Shown: piece after piece, positions 38,785 to 50,282 of the stretch
Position numbering within the stretch: the stretch's first letter is position 1
How the letters are laid out: each line of letters begins with the position of its first letter
From: Moniliophthora roreri
Taxonomy: Eukaryota; Basidiomycota; Agaricomycetes; Agaricales; Marasmiaceae
DNA length: 64,000 bases
Direction of reading: 5' to 3'
Assembly: GCA_001466705.2 (NCBI GenBank)
Contig: LATX02000021.1
Span: 16,723 to 80,722 of the forward strand
Made by a program: the position numbers and the translations under genes
The notes under the pieces: generated by a model
What the model saw: only the letters and a program-made list of their open reading frames with translations
The model's database searches: none
What the model was told of the DNA's origin: nothing

Positions 38785-39903
38785 ATGGATAATCAAGCTC
38801 CACAAGATCTGATCACTCTCAATCTTCCTGAAGGATATGAAACCCTCCCAGCACCAAGCCATGAGGATAGGGGATTCTTCAGACTTGTCTGAGCATGTTT
38901 GAGAAAAATTTTAGAATGGTTCTCAATCATTGCTGGAAATACAGGGAGAACAACAACAACAACAGAACAAATTGCTCTAGCCACCACCCATTACAAGAAC
39001 AAAGAACCCAAAGTCAATGTTGAAGCACCAGAGAAATATCATGGAGAACCAGAAAAAGCAGATGCTTTTATTAATTCATTGATGTTGTACTTCCTGGGAT
39101 GAAGAATCAAAAATGACAGAAACATAATCATCATAGCACTCAGCCTAATTACAGGAGGAGCAAATGATATAGCAGGAAATTGGGCTGATCTCCAATGGAA
39201 ACTAATTGTTGAAGGAGATGATGATTGGATTGACACATGGAAAGAGTTTCAGGACAACTTCATTACCTATTTCAAGTACTCATCAACCAAAGTTGAGTTA
39301 CAAGCGAAACTGGTAAAACTGAAACAAGGAAAGATGACTGCTGACAGATATATCACTCAATTCAAAGGATATATGAACAGAAGCAAATTTAATGACAAAG
39401 CTCTCCTGTTCTGGTTCAAAAACAGGTTAAATGATGGATTATGAAGTTTGGTCTGGAGCCTTAGGCCCATGCCTACAATGCTCAATGAATGGATGAAAGA
39501 AGCATCCAATTAAGACTGAACTTGGCAGATGAACAAGGAATATATTAAACACCACCAAGATCAAGATCATCAGAACCAAAGTAAAGGGAAGACCCATGAA
39601 ACAAAGAACCAAGATCATAAACTGGCAGAACCTGCAAGTAGCCTGGCAAAAGATCTGAATGCAATGGACATCAGCGCTATGAAGAAGAAAGGCCTTTGTT
39701 ATCCTTGTAAAAAACCAGGCTATTGATTCTTCAAATGTCTAAGCAAAGGAGTGGATTCTAAGCTGACTACCTTCACCAGAGGAACAAAGAAAGAAATGGG
39801 TGGAGGAATAACGAGTGGAAGTGTAGATCTGAAAGAAATGTCTAAAGATAGAAAAAAGGAACTATTAGAGAAATTAATGGCAGACCTAGGTGGGGATTTT
39901 TAG
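38785..39903 (+). pseudogene. Element 1 gag
   Basis: Starts MDNQAPQDLITLNLPEGYET and includes a Ty3/gypsy capsid-like section (KVNVEAPEKYHGEPEKADAF, WIDTWKEFQDNFITYF, LVKLKQGKMTADRYITQFKG) and a damaged zinc knuckle, CYPCKKPGY-stop-FFKC. In that knuckle the usual His is Tyr and a codon after it is TGA. At least five in-frame stops are present. The end at TAG 39,901-39,903 is approximate because the frame is already broken. Confidence 0.8.
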
Positions 39904-41741
39904 AAGCCTCAAAGATAAGCACCAATCTTTGGGAGGCACATATGAACATTTGATCTTTCATAACCTATAATGCATTCAATCTGGAATTGAATGAAATTAT
40001 GAATAAGATTGAATCAGGTGCCCAGTTCAATGGAAGAAGACAAATTCCTTGGACTACAGAATAGTATGCCCAGAGGTCAAGAGATTCCAAGTCCAAAATG
40101 ATTTTATTCCAACACATGGTACATGAGAAACACCGACAAGAAGCCTCCTGGGAAGCATTAAAAGAGATAAATCGGTTAAATGACACTAATGCTGTGAAGG
40201 TCTTAGATAAACTAAGACCACCCAGACACATAAGGTCATCAAAGCAACAAACAAACATTAGTTGCAATCACATTAGATGATCAATGGTGAATCAACATAA
40301 AAGCACTACTCAATAGCAGATGTACTGGAAGTGCAGTAAACAAAAAATGGATTGAGAAACATAAAATCAACACAGAGAAATATGTTCGACCCATTCCAGT
40401 ATATAACACTGATAGGACATTGAATATAGGAGGACCAATCACAGAAAAAGTTGATTTAAAGATAATAATAGACAACCATGTGGAAATCCTAAGTTTCAAT
40501 GTAACAAATCTAGAGGAAACCAATATGTTCATTGGTTATGAATGGATAAAGAAACATAACCCAGATATCAATTGGACTACTAGTGAAATAAAGTTCAATT
40601 GATGCTCTATAGAGTGTAATGTGTACCAAGAATATTCAGAACTGGAAGATGATAGTGATGAAGAAGATGATGAAATAGAACCAGGTGATCAGATACTCAT
40701 GATAGACATTGAACATGAAATCCAAATCAGAGCCAGGGAAAACATCTTGACTGGAATTGCTATTGAAGCAGGAAAGAAAGAGAAGGAAAAATCCTTTGAA
40801 GACATCATTCTGGAGCATTACTGAGACTTTAAAGATATATTTGACAAAAAGGAGTTTGATTCTCTACCACCAAGAAGACCCTGGGATCATGCAATTGAAC
40901 TAATCCTGGGATCAAAAGGAGAAAACTCTGCCAAAATATATCCATTAAGTCCATTGGAACAAAAGGAACTTGATGACTTCTTAGAAGAAAACCTTAAAAC
41001 AGGATGGATCAGACCTTCAAAGTCACCATTCACATCACCATTCTTCTTTGTAAAGAAGAAAGATGGAAAACTAAGACCAGTTCAAGATTATCAAAAGTTA
41101 AATGAGCAAACAATTAAAAACCGTTACCCTTTGCCATTAACACAAGAACTAGTTGATAAACTTAAAGATGCAGTATGGTTTTCAAAAATGGATGTCTGTT
41201 GGAGTTTCAACAACATTAGAATCAAAGAAGGAGATGAATGGAAAGCAGCATTCCTTACAAATTGAGGGATGTTCAGGCCTTTAGTCATGTTTTTCAGTCT
41301 TACAAATTCTCCAGCCACATTCCAAACCATGATGAATATGATATCACGAGATGAAATCAATACAGGAAAAGTCATTGTATACATGGACAACATCCTTGTC
41401 TTTACCAAAACTCTCAAAGAACATTGTGAAATGGTCAGGAGAATTCTAAGGAAACTATGTGAGAATAAACTCTACCCAAAGCCAGAAAAATGCATATTTG
41501 AAGCACTTAAAGTAGAGTTCCTTGGATTAATTGTTGGAAAAGGACAAGTGAAGATGGACCTGAATAAAGTAAAAGCAGTAACAAGTTGGCCAACTCCACA
41601 ATATAAATGAGATGTCCAACAATTCTTGGGTTTCCTCAACTTTTACCAATGATTCATCAAAGACTTTGGAAAATCCACCAAACCTCTCACAAAGTTAACT
41701 GGAAAAAATGACTGGGAATGGACAAATGATCAGCAGCAGTG

Positions 41742-43172
41742 AAGAGGCAGAAACTCTGTCTCCTATGAAGGACTGCTACACACTATCTTCACTCTAAAAT
41801 GCTCTCTAAAAGGGCTTCTGCAACTAAGAGCTGCTACCAAACCCACACACACACAACACACACCAAAACCCACAATAGAGGCTTCTATAAGTGAGAAAGC
41901 ACTGTACAAGTCTACTAAGAGACTGAGTCTATCTCAAGTGATTCAGGGTGAAAAAGGGGACAGAACTCTTTATATTTTCAATTGATCAGCTTAGATGGTA
42001 GAGTCTAAAACTCTAGTAAGGATGACTCAAGTATGGCACTCAAGGGTCACAGAGTATAGGTTTTAAAACACGAGCGGTTTATTGGTTGGTTATAAAAGGT
42101 TGTATACAGTGAGGCAAGATATATATATAAATCTCAGCTCGACTAGAAGTGACTGACTGGCAAGTGCTTAGAGACTTGGTCTAAGAAGCTGTGTGGAGGT
42201 CTAATATCAATGCTGCATAGGGCTATAAGGTGCAAGTACCAGTCAGTGCTTGAGCCTGCATCTACAAGTACAGCTCTTTATATACAGAATGATAATTGGA
42301 AATAACAAAATAAAAGATAAAACAAGTGTGTTCTAGTTTATGGTATAAATCATATGTATTCATGCCTAAAAGTCTGATTCCATGTAGCAATTAGACATAT
42401 TGGGTATATTTGGTGACCAAATGGTTGATTTAGTGTGTTTTGGACCCTGTGCAGAGCATTGCTGGGTCAAACAATCCTTTCACGTAGCTACTTCTGCATA
42501 GCCACTGGTTCTGGACTGGCTGTGTACATGGGTATGTTTCTCTTTCTGCTGGTTCACTTCTGCATAGCTGCTTTCTACCATCAGATTGGTGGGTGTCATA
42601 GTCTAGACATCTGTTGTATTTAATCCTCTTCTGTCCTGCATACAACCTTGTGAGTCATTATTGATTTCCCATGTATCTGTTGCCTATCAATCATCCTGTG
42701 TACACCTGGAAAGGCCATTATATCTGCCTGAGTGTCTTTGAAGCTCTGCATAGGAACAAGTTCCAACTGTGTACTAGTTTTAATAGTAATAATGAGGTAT
42801 TAAGTCTATTGACACATTATCATGCAATGTGATTGCAAGGCAAACAATCTAGTGCACTTAGACTGTGGATCCTGCTGATATCTATTCCTTTATATTCAGA
42901 ATTAGTGGTTTCTGGCCTGTTTTATTGACCAAGGACCCTCACAGTGATGCTTCATTGTAATGTAGAGGGCTAGCATAGTCTACCAACCTCCTCTAGATTG
43001 TATTACAGTGTCAATTATTAGACTTGTTAGACTTGGTGCTTAAAGCTTAGATGCCACATTAGAGCTCTTGGGTTAGCAAGTCACATGAATCTCACATGTA
43101 CTTCTGGGCTCTTTTTCTAGTATTTGACATGAAAAGTGCATGATTTTGCATCTAGGCCAAAATTAGGCACAT
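41742..43172. mobile_element. Insertion X, 1.43-kb non-coding element inside Element 1
   Basis: It interrupts the RT/RNase H junction. CAGTG occurs on both sides (41,737-41,741 and 43,173-43,177), a 5-bp target duplication. Cutting X plus one CAGTG rejoins the frame as DQQQWAFKEFK. Counting part of the duplication, the ends read TGAAGAGG and GCACATCA, so it could be a solo LTR (TG...CA). It contains a CACACA-rich stretch near its left end and no supported protein. A diverged inverted relative of its right part lies at about 60,504-60,960. Confidence 0.75.
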
Positions 43173-44503
43173 CAGTGGGCCTTCAAAGAATTTAAAATGA
43201 AGGTAAGCAGTGCTGCTGTTCTAGCAATCCCAAATAATGGAGATCAGTTCAGAGTTGAAGCAGACTCTTCAGATTTCACAATAGGAGCAGTACTCTCACA
43301 ATTCCAAGACAATAAATGGAAATCAGTAGCTTTCCTTTCTCATGTGTTAAATGAAACCAAACACAATTATGAGATTTATGATAAGGAAATGCTAGCTATT
43401 ATCACTGCCCTAAAGGAATGGAGACAATACTTCTTAGGAAGTCATAAGGAATTCAAGATATGGTTAGATCATAAAAACCTCAAATATTTCCAAAAACCCC
43501 AAGACCTCAATCAAAGACAAGCCAGATGGATTACAATGATGCAAGATTATCACTTCACATTGCATCACAAACCTGGCAAACAAATGATGAAAGCTGATCT
43601 CTTGTCAAGATGACAAGGCCATAAAAAAGGGGTAGATGACAATCAAAACATTATCTTACTCAAACCAGAACTTTTCTGTCAATTACACAGGTCGATAATC
43701 ACCACAGACACTGACCTAATGACTTGAATTAAAAAAGCTAAAGATCAAGATCTAATGGTTAAAGTTGCTCTAGAAAGGAAGAAAAAGGAATAGAAAGAAG
43801 ATAACAAGGTTATCACCTGGAAAGATTGGATCTATATACCTATAGATAACAAACTTCAGGAAGATATAATCAAATTACATTATGACATACCAATCAAAGG
43901 ACACCTCGGGAGATTTAAAACACTCGAACAAATAACCTGAAATTATTGGTGGCCTAAAATTAACCTTGATGTAAAAAGATATGTAGATGGATGTGAAAGA
44001 TGTTAAAAATCCAAGCCAAGAAGAGGGAAATTAGCAGCCCCATTACAACCAAATGAAATCCCAACTAAAGCATGGGAGATCATCTCTATAGATTTCATTG
44101 GACCACTCCCTAAGTCAAAAGGCTTCAACATGATTATGGTAGTTGTTGATAGACTAACCAAAAAGGTCTATTTTATCCCAACTACTCAACAAATCACATC
44201 AGAAGGCACAGCATGCCTATATGTAGATAATGTCTTTAAGGAACATGGATTACCCCAGAAGATTATTTGCAATAGAGGCATACAATTTAATTCAAAATTT
44301 ATGAAAGCTCTCTTCCAAATCCTCAGAGTTGCAGCCAATATGTCCACAGCTTATCATCCACAAACTGATGGACAAACAGAACAAATGAACCAAGAACTTG
44401 AAAAATATTTATGAATCTATATCAATTACCAACAGAGTGATTGGGCCAATTGGCTTTCTATTGCCCAATTTGCCTATAATGATAAGATTCATTTGAGTAC
44501 AGG

Positions 44504-44906
44504 TGTTACAACATGACCTTACCTGATTACTCATTTTCGATGACCCCCCATCCCCATACAATTTCTTCAAATTCTGTTTAGCAAATGTTCTTTTCTTCTT
44601 ACAAATTCCTTCTATGAAGTTCTTTCTTAGTAACGATATGACTTTACTCAGCTTTAGCTTATCGATCAAGTAGCTATATTTAGCAGAGTAGATATATTTA
44701 GATAGGCACTGATTGTATTTAAACCCCATGATCAGGGTCGAAGCTTCTCCAGCTTGACCTTGGTTGGGTTTGGGTTATTCCTCTAATCCATCAAACCAAG
44801 TCTTTCGCACCTGATTTCGTCATCATCTGTCCAAAACCCCGATTTAGAAACCCGTCCATCAAGTTCAAACTTGAACTTAGTGCCATTGCGAAGGACTCGC
44901 GTAACA
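44504..44906 (+). repeat. Solo LTR inside Element 1 integrase
   Basis: A 403-bp sequence starting TGTTACAAC and ending GCGTAACA, flanked by ACAGG on both sides (44,499-44,503 and 44,907-44,911). Removing it with one ACAGG restores the integrase frame across the site (HLSTGQTLFFLNNGQHLW). It carries the TCTCCAGCTTGACCT motif shared with the other LTRs here. It keeps more CpG than the host element, consistent with a younger insertion. No partner LTR or internal sequence remains. Confidence 0.88.
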
Positions 44907-45688
44907 ACAGGACAGACTCTATTCTTCCTAAACAATGGGCAACATCTATGGAAAGGAATCGAACCAAGGAGAACTTCACAAAAACCTCAAGCTGACAATT
45001 TCAGAAAGATCATATCAGAGAAGAAGCATCCTTGGCCTTAAAATGAGCTGCCGACTCAATGAAAGAATTCTATGATCAAAATAAATCCCACACTTGAGAA
45101 TACCAAATAGGAGACAAAGTCTACATAGAAGCTATCAACATCAAAAGTAAAAGATTTGCTAGCAAACTAGATGATAAACACTTTGGACCTTTTGAAATAA
45201 TTGAGAAAATCAGAGCATTGTCATATAAACTCCGATTACCAAGAACCTGGAAGATTCATCCAGTGTTCAACAAATGTCTCCTAACTCCTTACATTCCACC
45301 TGAATTTCCCAAATTTCCCAGTCAAATTAAACCACTGCCTCCACCTCCCATTGAAGATTCAGAAGGAAAGAAGTATGAGGTAGAAGAAATATTAGATAGT
45401 TGATTAAAAGGAGGACAATTAGAATATCTGGTCAACTGGAAAGGAGAACCTAATGAAGAAAACACATGGGAACTACAGAATAATCTTAAAGAAGCTAAAG
45501 AAGCAATTACTGAGTTCCATAAAAAACATCCTGCAGCTCCAAGACCAAAAGATCTAAAAATGATATTAAATTATCAGCCATACAAAAATTATACCAAAGT
45601 AGATAAGGAAAAAAACCAAAAAATTGTATAATTGGGACAATGGGAAAATATATGGACTAGAAACAAGATTTATGAGGACGTAAATCAT

Positions 45689-45701
45689 AAGAAGGAGGTA
45701 A
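45689..45701 (+). other. Polypurine tract of Element 1
   Basis: AAGAAGGAGGTAA lies directly before the 3' LTR start TGTTATG. This is the expected plus-strand primer site and fixes the LTR boundary. Confidence 0.8.
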
Positions 45702-45939
45702 TGTTATGAAAAACACCATGTTACCACATTATTTACACATGTATACAGCATATTCTTAATTTCTGAACTATGGCACATGTGATGGACTCATCTTTATGAT
45801 CAACATGCCAGTACTTATATTTTTAGTAATGTTTCACTCACAATATACATACATGAGGATAGTAGTATATAATAAGTAGCTAACACAACTATGTACTCCA
45901 GTCTTGAGCTGGTTTATTCCTGACCAGTAATTGATTCAT
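45702..45939 (+). repeat. Truncated 3' LTR of Element 1
   Basis: It matches the first 238 bp of the 5' LTR with 7 differences by my alignment. Five of these are CpG-type: CA versus TG doublets at two places and one CG versus CA. After position 45,939 the match stops abruptly, so the remaining 770 bp were removed or displaced by other DNA. Confidence 0.85.
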
Positions 45940-47813
45940 ATTGTGTTCTTGGCCAGAAACACTACTCAAGGGCCTCAAAAATTGCTATTCTGGGCCTTGA
46001 AAAGGGTAGGTCAAAAATTTTTTTTGGCCCTCCAGGCTGGACCTACCTACCTACCCCCAGTATGGGATTGGCAGTCCAGTAGGCCCTTGTGTACAGCTGC
46101 AAAAGCTCTGCTTTCAACCAAATAATGTAGACCAAATGACAATGCATTTGCTATGCCCAGCCTATAGAATAGTTTTAAGATGCCTCAGAAGGAAGTTGAA
46201 AGGAAGACCAATGTTGTATGGTTGCCCCCCTTGGACAAAAACCCAAATTTGTTCTCGCACCAATGGAACCTGACCAGATTCAACTGGATACAGCCAGACC
46301 AGCAGCATCTGCACACATCTTGATGCATCCTGACATCAAGAAACACTTTGAGCCAGTGAACCATTGGCTTTGTGAAAAATTTTTCTTTGGTTCCTGGTGG
46401 TCCAACAAGACCTGATGAATCAGTGGCTTGTCAGAATCCATTGGTCTCTGTCAGATTCTGATGATCTGACACCTTCTAATGCAATCTGCCAGACCTGCTA
46501 CCTTTTCAATTTTGGAGTCTGACAGTTCAAGACTTTGGATACTGTTGGACTGTTTGAAACCACAACATCCTCCACACTAAACATCTTTCTCAGAATATGC
46601 TGGCACCAAGGGGGGTTGCAATTGATTTTGGGCATTGCAATTTACTTGTGTTCAGGAGGACATTTTGCTGGTGTGATTAGTGTTGGGATGTATGACTCAG
46701 AGCATTACTCAGGGATTGAATGTGGAGTGATAGACAGAAGAGGGTATATTGTCTGTGGGAATGTGAACTTGGTCTTTGACACATTTGCTGGCTTCTGAAT
46801 AAGGTATGTTCTTCTCTGTCTCTTCTCTTGTCATCTCTGAATATCCTTCAAATTGTTGCTCAAACCCCATGTTTCTTGTGCAAGTCCAGCTGTCACGTGG
46901 TCCAAGTCTATGCCTTTACTGTTATTATAATGCTATCAGTTATGCATAGCACCTATGTGACAAAATATATTGAATCTTCAAGCCTCTCTCTCAGTCTCTC
47001 AGCAATATCAAGGGTTGATACCATGTATTTCTGCAAGCTATCTCAGGTTGAATTCATGGACTGAGCAAGGGTTAGCACATCCAGATTTTCACTTTAACTT
47101 GGGCTAGTCCTCTAGAATAAGTTGGGGGCACTTTTTTGTTATCTCAGGGAGAAAACTACTCATGCATATCTAAATTCATAGTGTTGTAACAGCAAGACAA
47201 CCCCTAAAAACTGGTCTTAAGAAGTTTCATAAGGTTGCAACCCTGTGTAACCCAGCAGAACAGTCAGTATATTTTCCAGATGTAAAGTATAGATATTTGC
47301 ACAAGCTTTTGATGCAGAAAGCATTCTCATCAGAGGGTGGAAACCATATGGACCATGCCATCTACTATGACATTTTACCTGGGCACTATAGGTGTAGTGT
47401 GTTAGAGATTTCAATTCCAGATCATAAGGGCTTATAACAGCCATAAGACACTATAAGAGAAATGACACTTATAGGCACTTATATTAAAGTCCATAACTCT
47501 GATAAGGGCACCTTCACTTACTGGTTATCAGCCTGATAAGGACCAGTCCAGGATGGGATCAAAATAATTACCTCAGGGCTTTGCACCAGCTGGTAATTTG
47601 TCTAAGATAAGACCAGTGGAAAAACTACCAAAATGATAACCTCCAAAGGTCTACCTCCAAGTTGTGCAAGTGTGAATTGATGTGATTAGAGTTACTGCAC
47701 TTAGAATGCCAACAAAACTCATAGCTAGGTTGATTCTCTCTTATCAAAGTACTCTACTTTGTAGTTTCATCTCCAAAGGAGTATAGGGGTTTTTAAAAGG
47801 TTTTATATTCAAA
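45940..47813. other. Unassigned non-coding repeat-like DNA
   Basis: CpG-poor sequence with no credible gene. One 88-codon frame at 46,535-46,798 has no recognisable domain. At 47,397 the sequence TGTTAGAGATTTCAATTCCAG resembles the start of the LTR-like unit at 60,080, so part of the stretch may be a fragment of that family. The rest, including the piece that truncates Element 1's 3' LTR, is unidentified. Confidence 0.4.
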
Positions 47814-49027
47814 CACACAAACACACACACACACACACAAAACAATACACAAAGCACAAACACAAGAGCTACAGTCCCATACAAAGACTCAATAGCTGAT
47901 ATAGTCTAACCCTGCAGAGCTCAAGACTTCTTCAAGACAACTACAGTACACAGCATACTGGAAAAGGTCCTAGACCAATTTCTACAAAGAGTTCAGCACA
48001 GGCACACCTCTTGCTAAGACTCTAAATGTGTCACAACCTGATACACACACAGGCCACACTCTAAGTGCCCAAGGCTTCTTGGTGTAAAGTGTCTCTTAGA
48101 AAAGTGCCAATTTGCACTCAAGATGTTACTCTTATCTCTTATGACACAAGTTTGTTATCAGATGTCTATCTCTCTGGAGTCACTCAGGACCAATCTCCAG
48201 AGCCTGAAGTGAGGAAGCAAAACTGGAATGGCACACAAATTTATACACCAAACAAACTCTTCATGCATTCACAATCAGAGGGGGCAGAGTTACTTGAGTA
48301 TATACAAATATCTAGCTGTCCTTATATACTGTCCATGGAATATATCTACAGAAAAATAGAAATAATGTCCAATAATTCAGGAAATAGTAAACAAGTGACT
48401 GAGATGCTAAAAGAAGGAATATTCAGGTGTCATAGTCTGGCCACTAGGGTATCTGACCATATCTGCACAGGTATCTACTTCTCCAGGTGGTCTGGACTCT
48501 AAAATTTGCATTTTCTCTTTTCTAAGTTGGGTATCTATGAGCAGATGGGTGTATCTGTCCTGTATTCATACAGCATTCTCTTTTCCAGCATCCACACATC
48601 AGCAGAAGTCTAGATGCTGAAGTTTCCAAGGTTGGAACACACTGTTACTGTTCCTATCTCCTTTGACTATGTATTCTCAGGCTAAATTTCTAACCTATAG
48701 TATAGTTAATGTTCATCTCTTTATATCTGGCTGTAAGTAGTGGTAGACCTTTGAATGTGGTTTCCTTCTTTTTGAGGTTGCCTCATACTTAGTAATGCTA
48801 TTTCAGGTTGCTTTGCCATGTTCAAACTCTTTATTTAGAGATCAGTTGGTTTGACTCTAATCTGCTTATTGAAGCTCAGATGACAATTGTTCTTGATCAT
48901 TCCTTTTTCTAAGTTATTCTCTGTATCAATGCCTTTTCTAAGTACTGTCTGTACTGTTGGACTGCATGTTGCACTTTGCAGATATTATATAAGTGAAAAT
49001 GAAAACAAAATGTGATGAGACACACAA
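47814..49027 (+). repeat. Repeat family A, left part (split by Element 3)
   Basis: It begins in a CACACA microsatellite-like tract and continues with sequence repeated in the copy at 54,994-56,897 (shared CACAAACACAAGAGCTACAG and TCTCTGGAGTCACTCAGGAC). It breaks at 49,027, where Element 3's LTR starts, and resumes at 59,626. No coding capacity is seen. The true left end may lie further upstream. Confidence 0.7.
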
Positions 49028-49173
49028 TGTCTGAGGAATGTAGTGTCATATTTGAGAGGATGCTAGCTAGCGGTACAGATAATGGTAGAGAAGAAAGAAG
49101 TGTTCTATGTAAGATGATGGAAGGTCTATATAAGAGTGTGGTGAGGTGTGGGAAGATAACCATCACAGTTACA
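49028..49173 (-). repeat. 3' LTR of Element 3
   Basis: On the minus strand it reads TGTAACTGTG...CAGACA, 146 bp, and is preceded by a G-rich polypurine tract. It aligns with 59,483-59,625 with several differences and a small indel. Confidence 0.8.
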
Positions 49174-49190
49174 CTCTCCCCCAATCTAAA
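49174..49190 (-). other. Polypurine tract of Element 3
   Basis: The minus strand reads TTTAGATTGGGGGAGAG immediately before the 3' LTR, a classic primer tract that confirms the element's orientation. Confidence 0.8.
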
Positions 49191-49838
49191 GCAAGCATAT
49201 CCCTCCTGGGAGAAAACAGAAGAAGGAGGAAAAATAACTCAATTGCATGTGAGGACATTGGGACCATCCTCTCCTTGACCATACCAAGTGTCTAGCGCAG
49301 CACAGTCCTTGAGAGAAGTGTAGGAGAGCCACTTGTTGTGCTCTGGTGTGAAGCCAACCCATTGTACTAGGAATTGCCACCTGCGACCACAATGTGTAGA
49401 GTTGAGGATACAGTCAATGTAGTATTCTTTGTGTCCATTAATGACTACTGGTTCAGGATGGATCACAGCATGGCCAGGAAAGAGAGTATTATCGTTACAA
49501 ATGTACCTCCTGAGTTCAGAGACATAGAAGACTGGGAAAGTGTTAGGATGTCAGGGCATGTCCAGAGTATAAGAGTCAGTCTCTATGTGTGCATCAATGA
49601 TCTCATAGGGTCCATCAAACCTTGGAAAGAATTTCATGACCCTTTTCTCTCCATTCTTGAGATATTTGCATCGTCTATGAATGGTAGTAACTATCACCCA
49701 GTCACCAATCTTGAATGTCAACTGTCTGCCCTGGTGTTTGTCAGCCTGAAATGCCTGGAGGACCTTAGCAGCTGTCAAGTTATCCTTGGCTTCCTGCTCA
49801 TTGTCATGTATTTCTCCCAACAAACATTCTGCTGCTGA
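49191..49838 (-). pseudogene. Element 3 pol, integrase C-terminus and chromodomain-like end
   Basis: The minus-strand frame carries GDWVIVTTIHRRCKYLKNGE, FFPRFDGPYEIIDAHIETDS and YTLDMP, the SH3-like end of Ty3/gypsy integrases. After a frame change it has YYIDCILNSTHCGRRWQFLV and QWVGFTPEHNKWLSY, a diverged chromodomain. It continues the frame from 57,543 onward if Element 2 and one GCTGA are removed (across the junction: NPSKEASAAECLLGEIHDNE). Confidence 0.82.
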
Positions 49839-50231
49839 TGTTATACTTTTTCCACCTGTCCTATGCTTCTCTCTCTATCGGACACATACACATTCCCAGT
49901 ACCCCTTTCCTTCTCACATTTGTAATAGTACTTACTCATATGCTGACATTAGCAGACTATTATGTCTGTTTGATTATCTATTTAGCTGTTGTTACCGCTT
50001 ACATAGATCATATTTAGCAGTCAATGCTTGTACTATTTAAGTGCTCAAGCTGAGACTTTGGTTCTCCAGCTTGACCTGGTTTAATCTACTTGTGTCACAG
50101 CCTAACGTCTGAGGAACTCTGAACTTCAGTATCCACTGAACGGACTCAAACTTGCACCTTGGAATTACTAGCAAAAGGTCTTACCTATTGTTGGTAGTTG
50201 TAGTTGACGTTGCTGCGCAAGTAATGTAACA
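49839..50231 (+). repeat. 5' LTR of Element 2
   Basis: 393 bp, TGTTATAC...TAATGTAACA. It shares its last 150 bp with the end of Element 1's 5' LTR. No clear tRNA primer-binding site follows it (next bases CAAGGTCAAGC). Confidence 0.92.
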
Positions 50232-50282
50232 CAAGGTCAAGCTGCTCAATTGCTGACCTTCTTAGGTCTAGGCATCAGCTAG

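Larger units (their letters stand above)
40281..45709 (+). pseudogene. Element 1 pol (protease, RT, RNase H, integrase, chromodomain)
   Basis: Protease: the active-site triad D-S-G reads N-S-R (LLNSRCTG, codons at 40,312-40,320). RT (about 40,954-41,610): LRPVQDYQKLNEQTIKNRYP is typical, but the catalytic box is YMDN (Asn codon 41,389-41,391) not YMDD. RNase H (43,197-43,613) has FRVEADSSDFTIGAVLSQF. Integrase: IDFIGPLPKSKGFNMIMVVV, then ICNRGIQF where the second catalytic Asp is Asn (44,271-44,273), and HPQTDGQTEQMNQELEKYL keeps the Glu. The C-terminus has GPFEIIEKIRALSYKLRLP and a chromodomain (YEVEEILDS-stop-LKGGQLEYLVNWKGE). Many TGA stops interrupt it. The frame runs to TGA inside the 3' LTR. 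Two inserted elements split RNase H and integrase; removing each together with one target duplication restores the reading frame. Confidence 0.88.
37282..45939 (+). mobile_element. Element 1: dead Ty3/gypsy chromovirus, 3' LTR truncated
   Basis: A plus-strand retrotransposon with 5' LTR, gag, pol (protease, reverse transcriptase, RNase H, integrase, chromodomain), a polypurine tract and a partial 3' LTR. The first 238 bp of each LTR align (37,282-37,519 and 45,702-45,939). Every coding part has in-frame stops, mostly TGA, and changed catalytic residues. The sequence is almost free of CpG: I count 3 CG dinucleotides from 39,001 to 40,020. Two later insertions sit inside it (41,742-43,172 and 44,504-44,906). 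Because the right LTR is cut, no target duplication can be checked; the left flank ends CTAAGG. Confidence 0.9.

Noticed and set aside
46535..46798. 88-codon frame in unassigned repeat DNA
   Set aside because: No recognisable domain and no repeat of the frame elsewhere in the window; likely chance in CpG-poor DNA.
47814..47840. CACACA microsatellite as an independent feature
   Set aside because: Similar CA-rich tracts occur at the left edge of both family A copies, so it belongs to the repeat.
50232..50260. Primer-binding site after Element 2's 5' LTR
   Set aside because: The sequence does not clearly match the 3' end of a common primer tRNA such as initiator Met.
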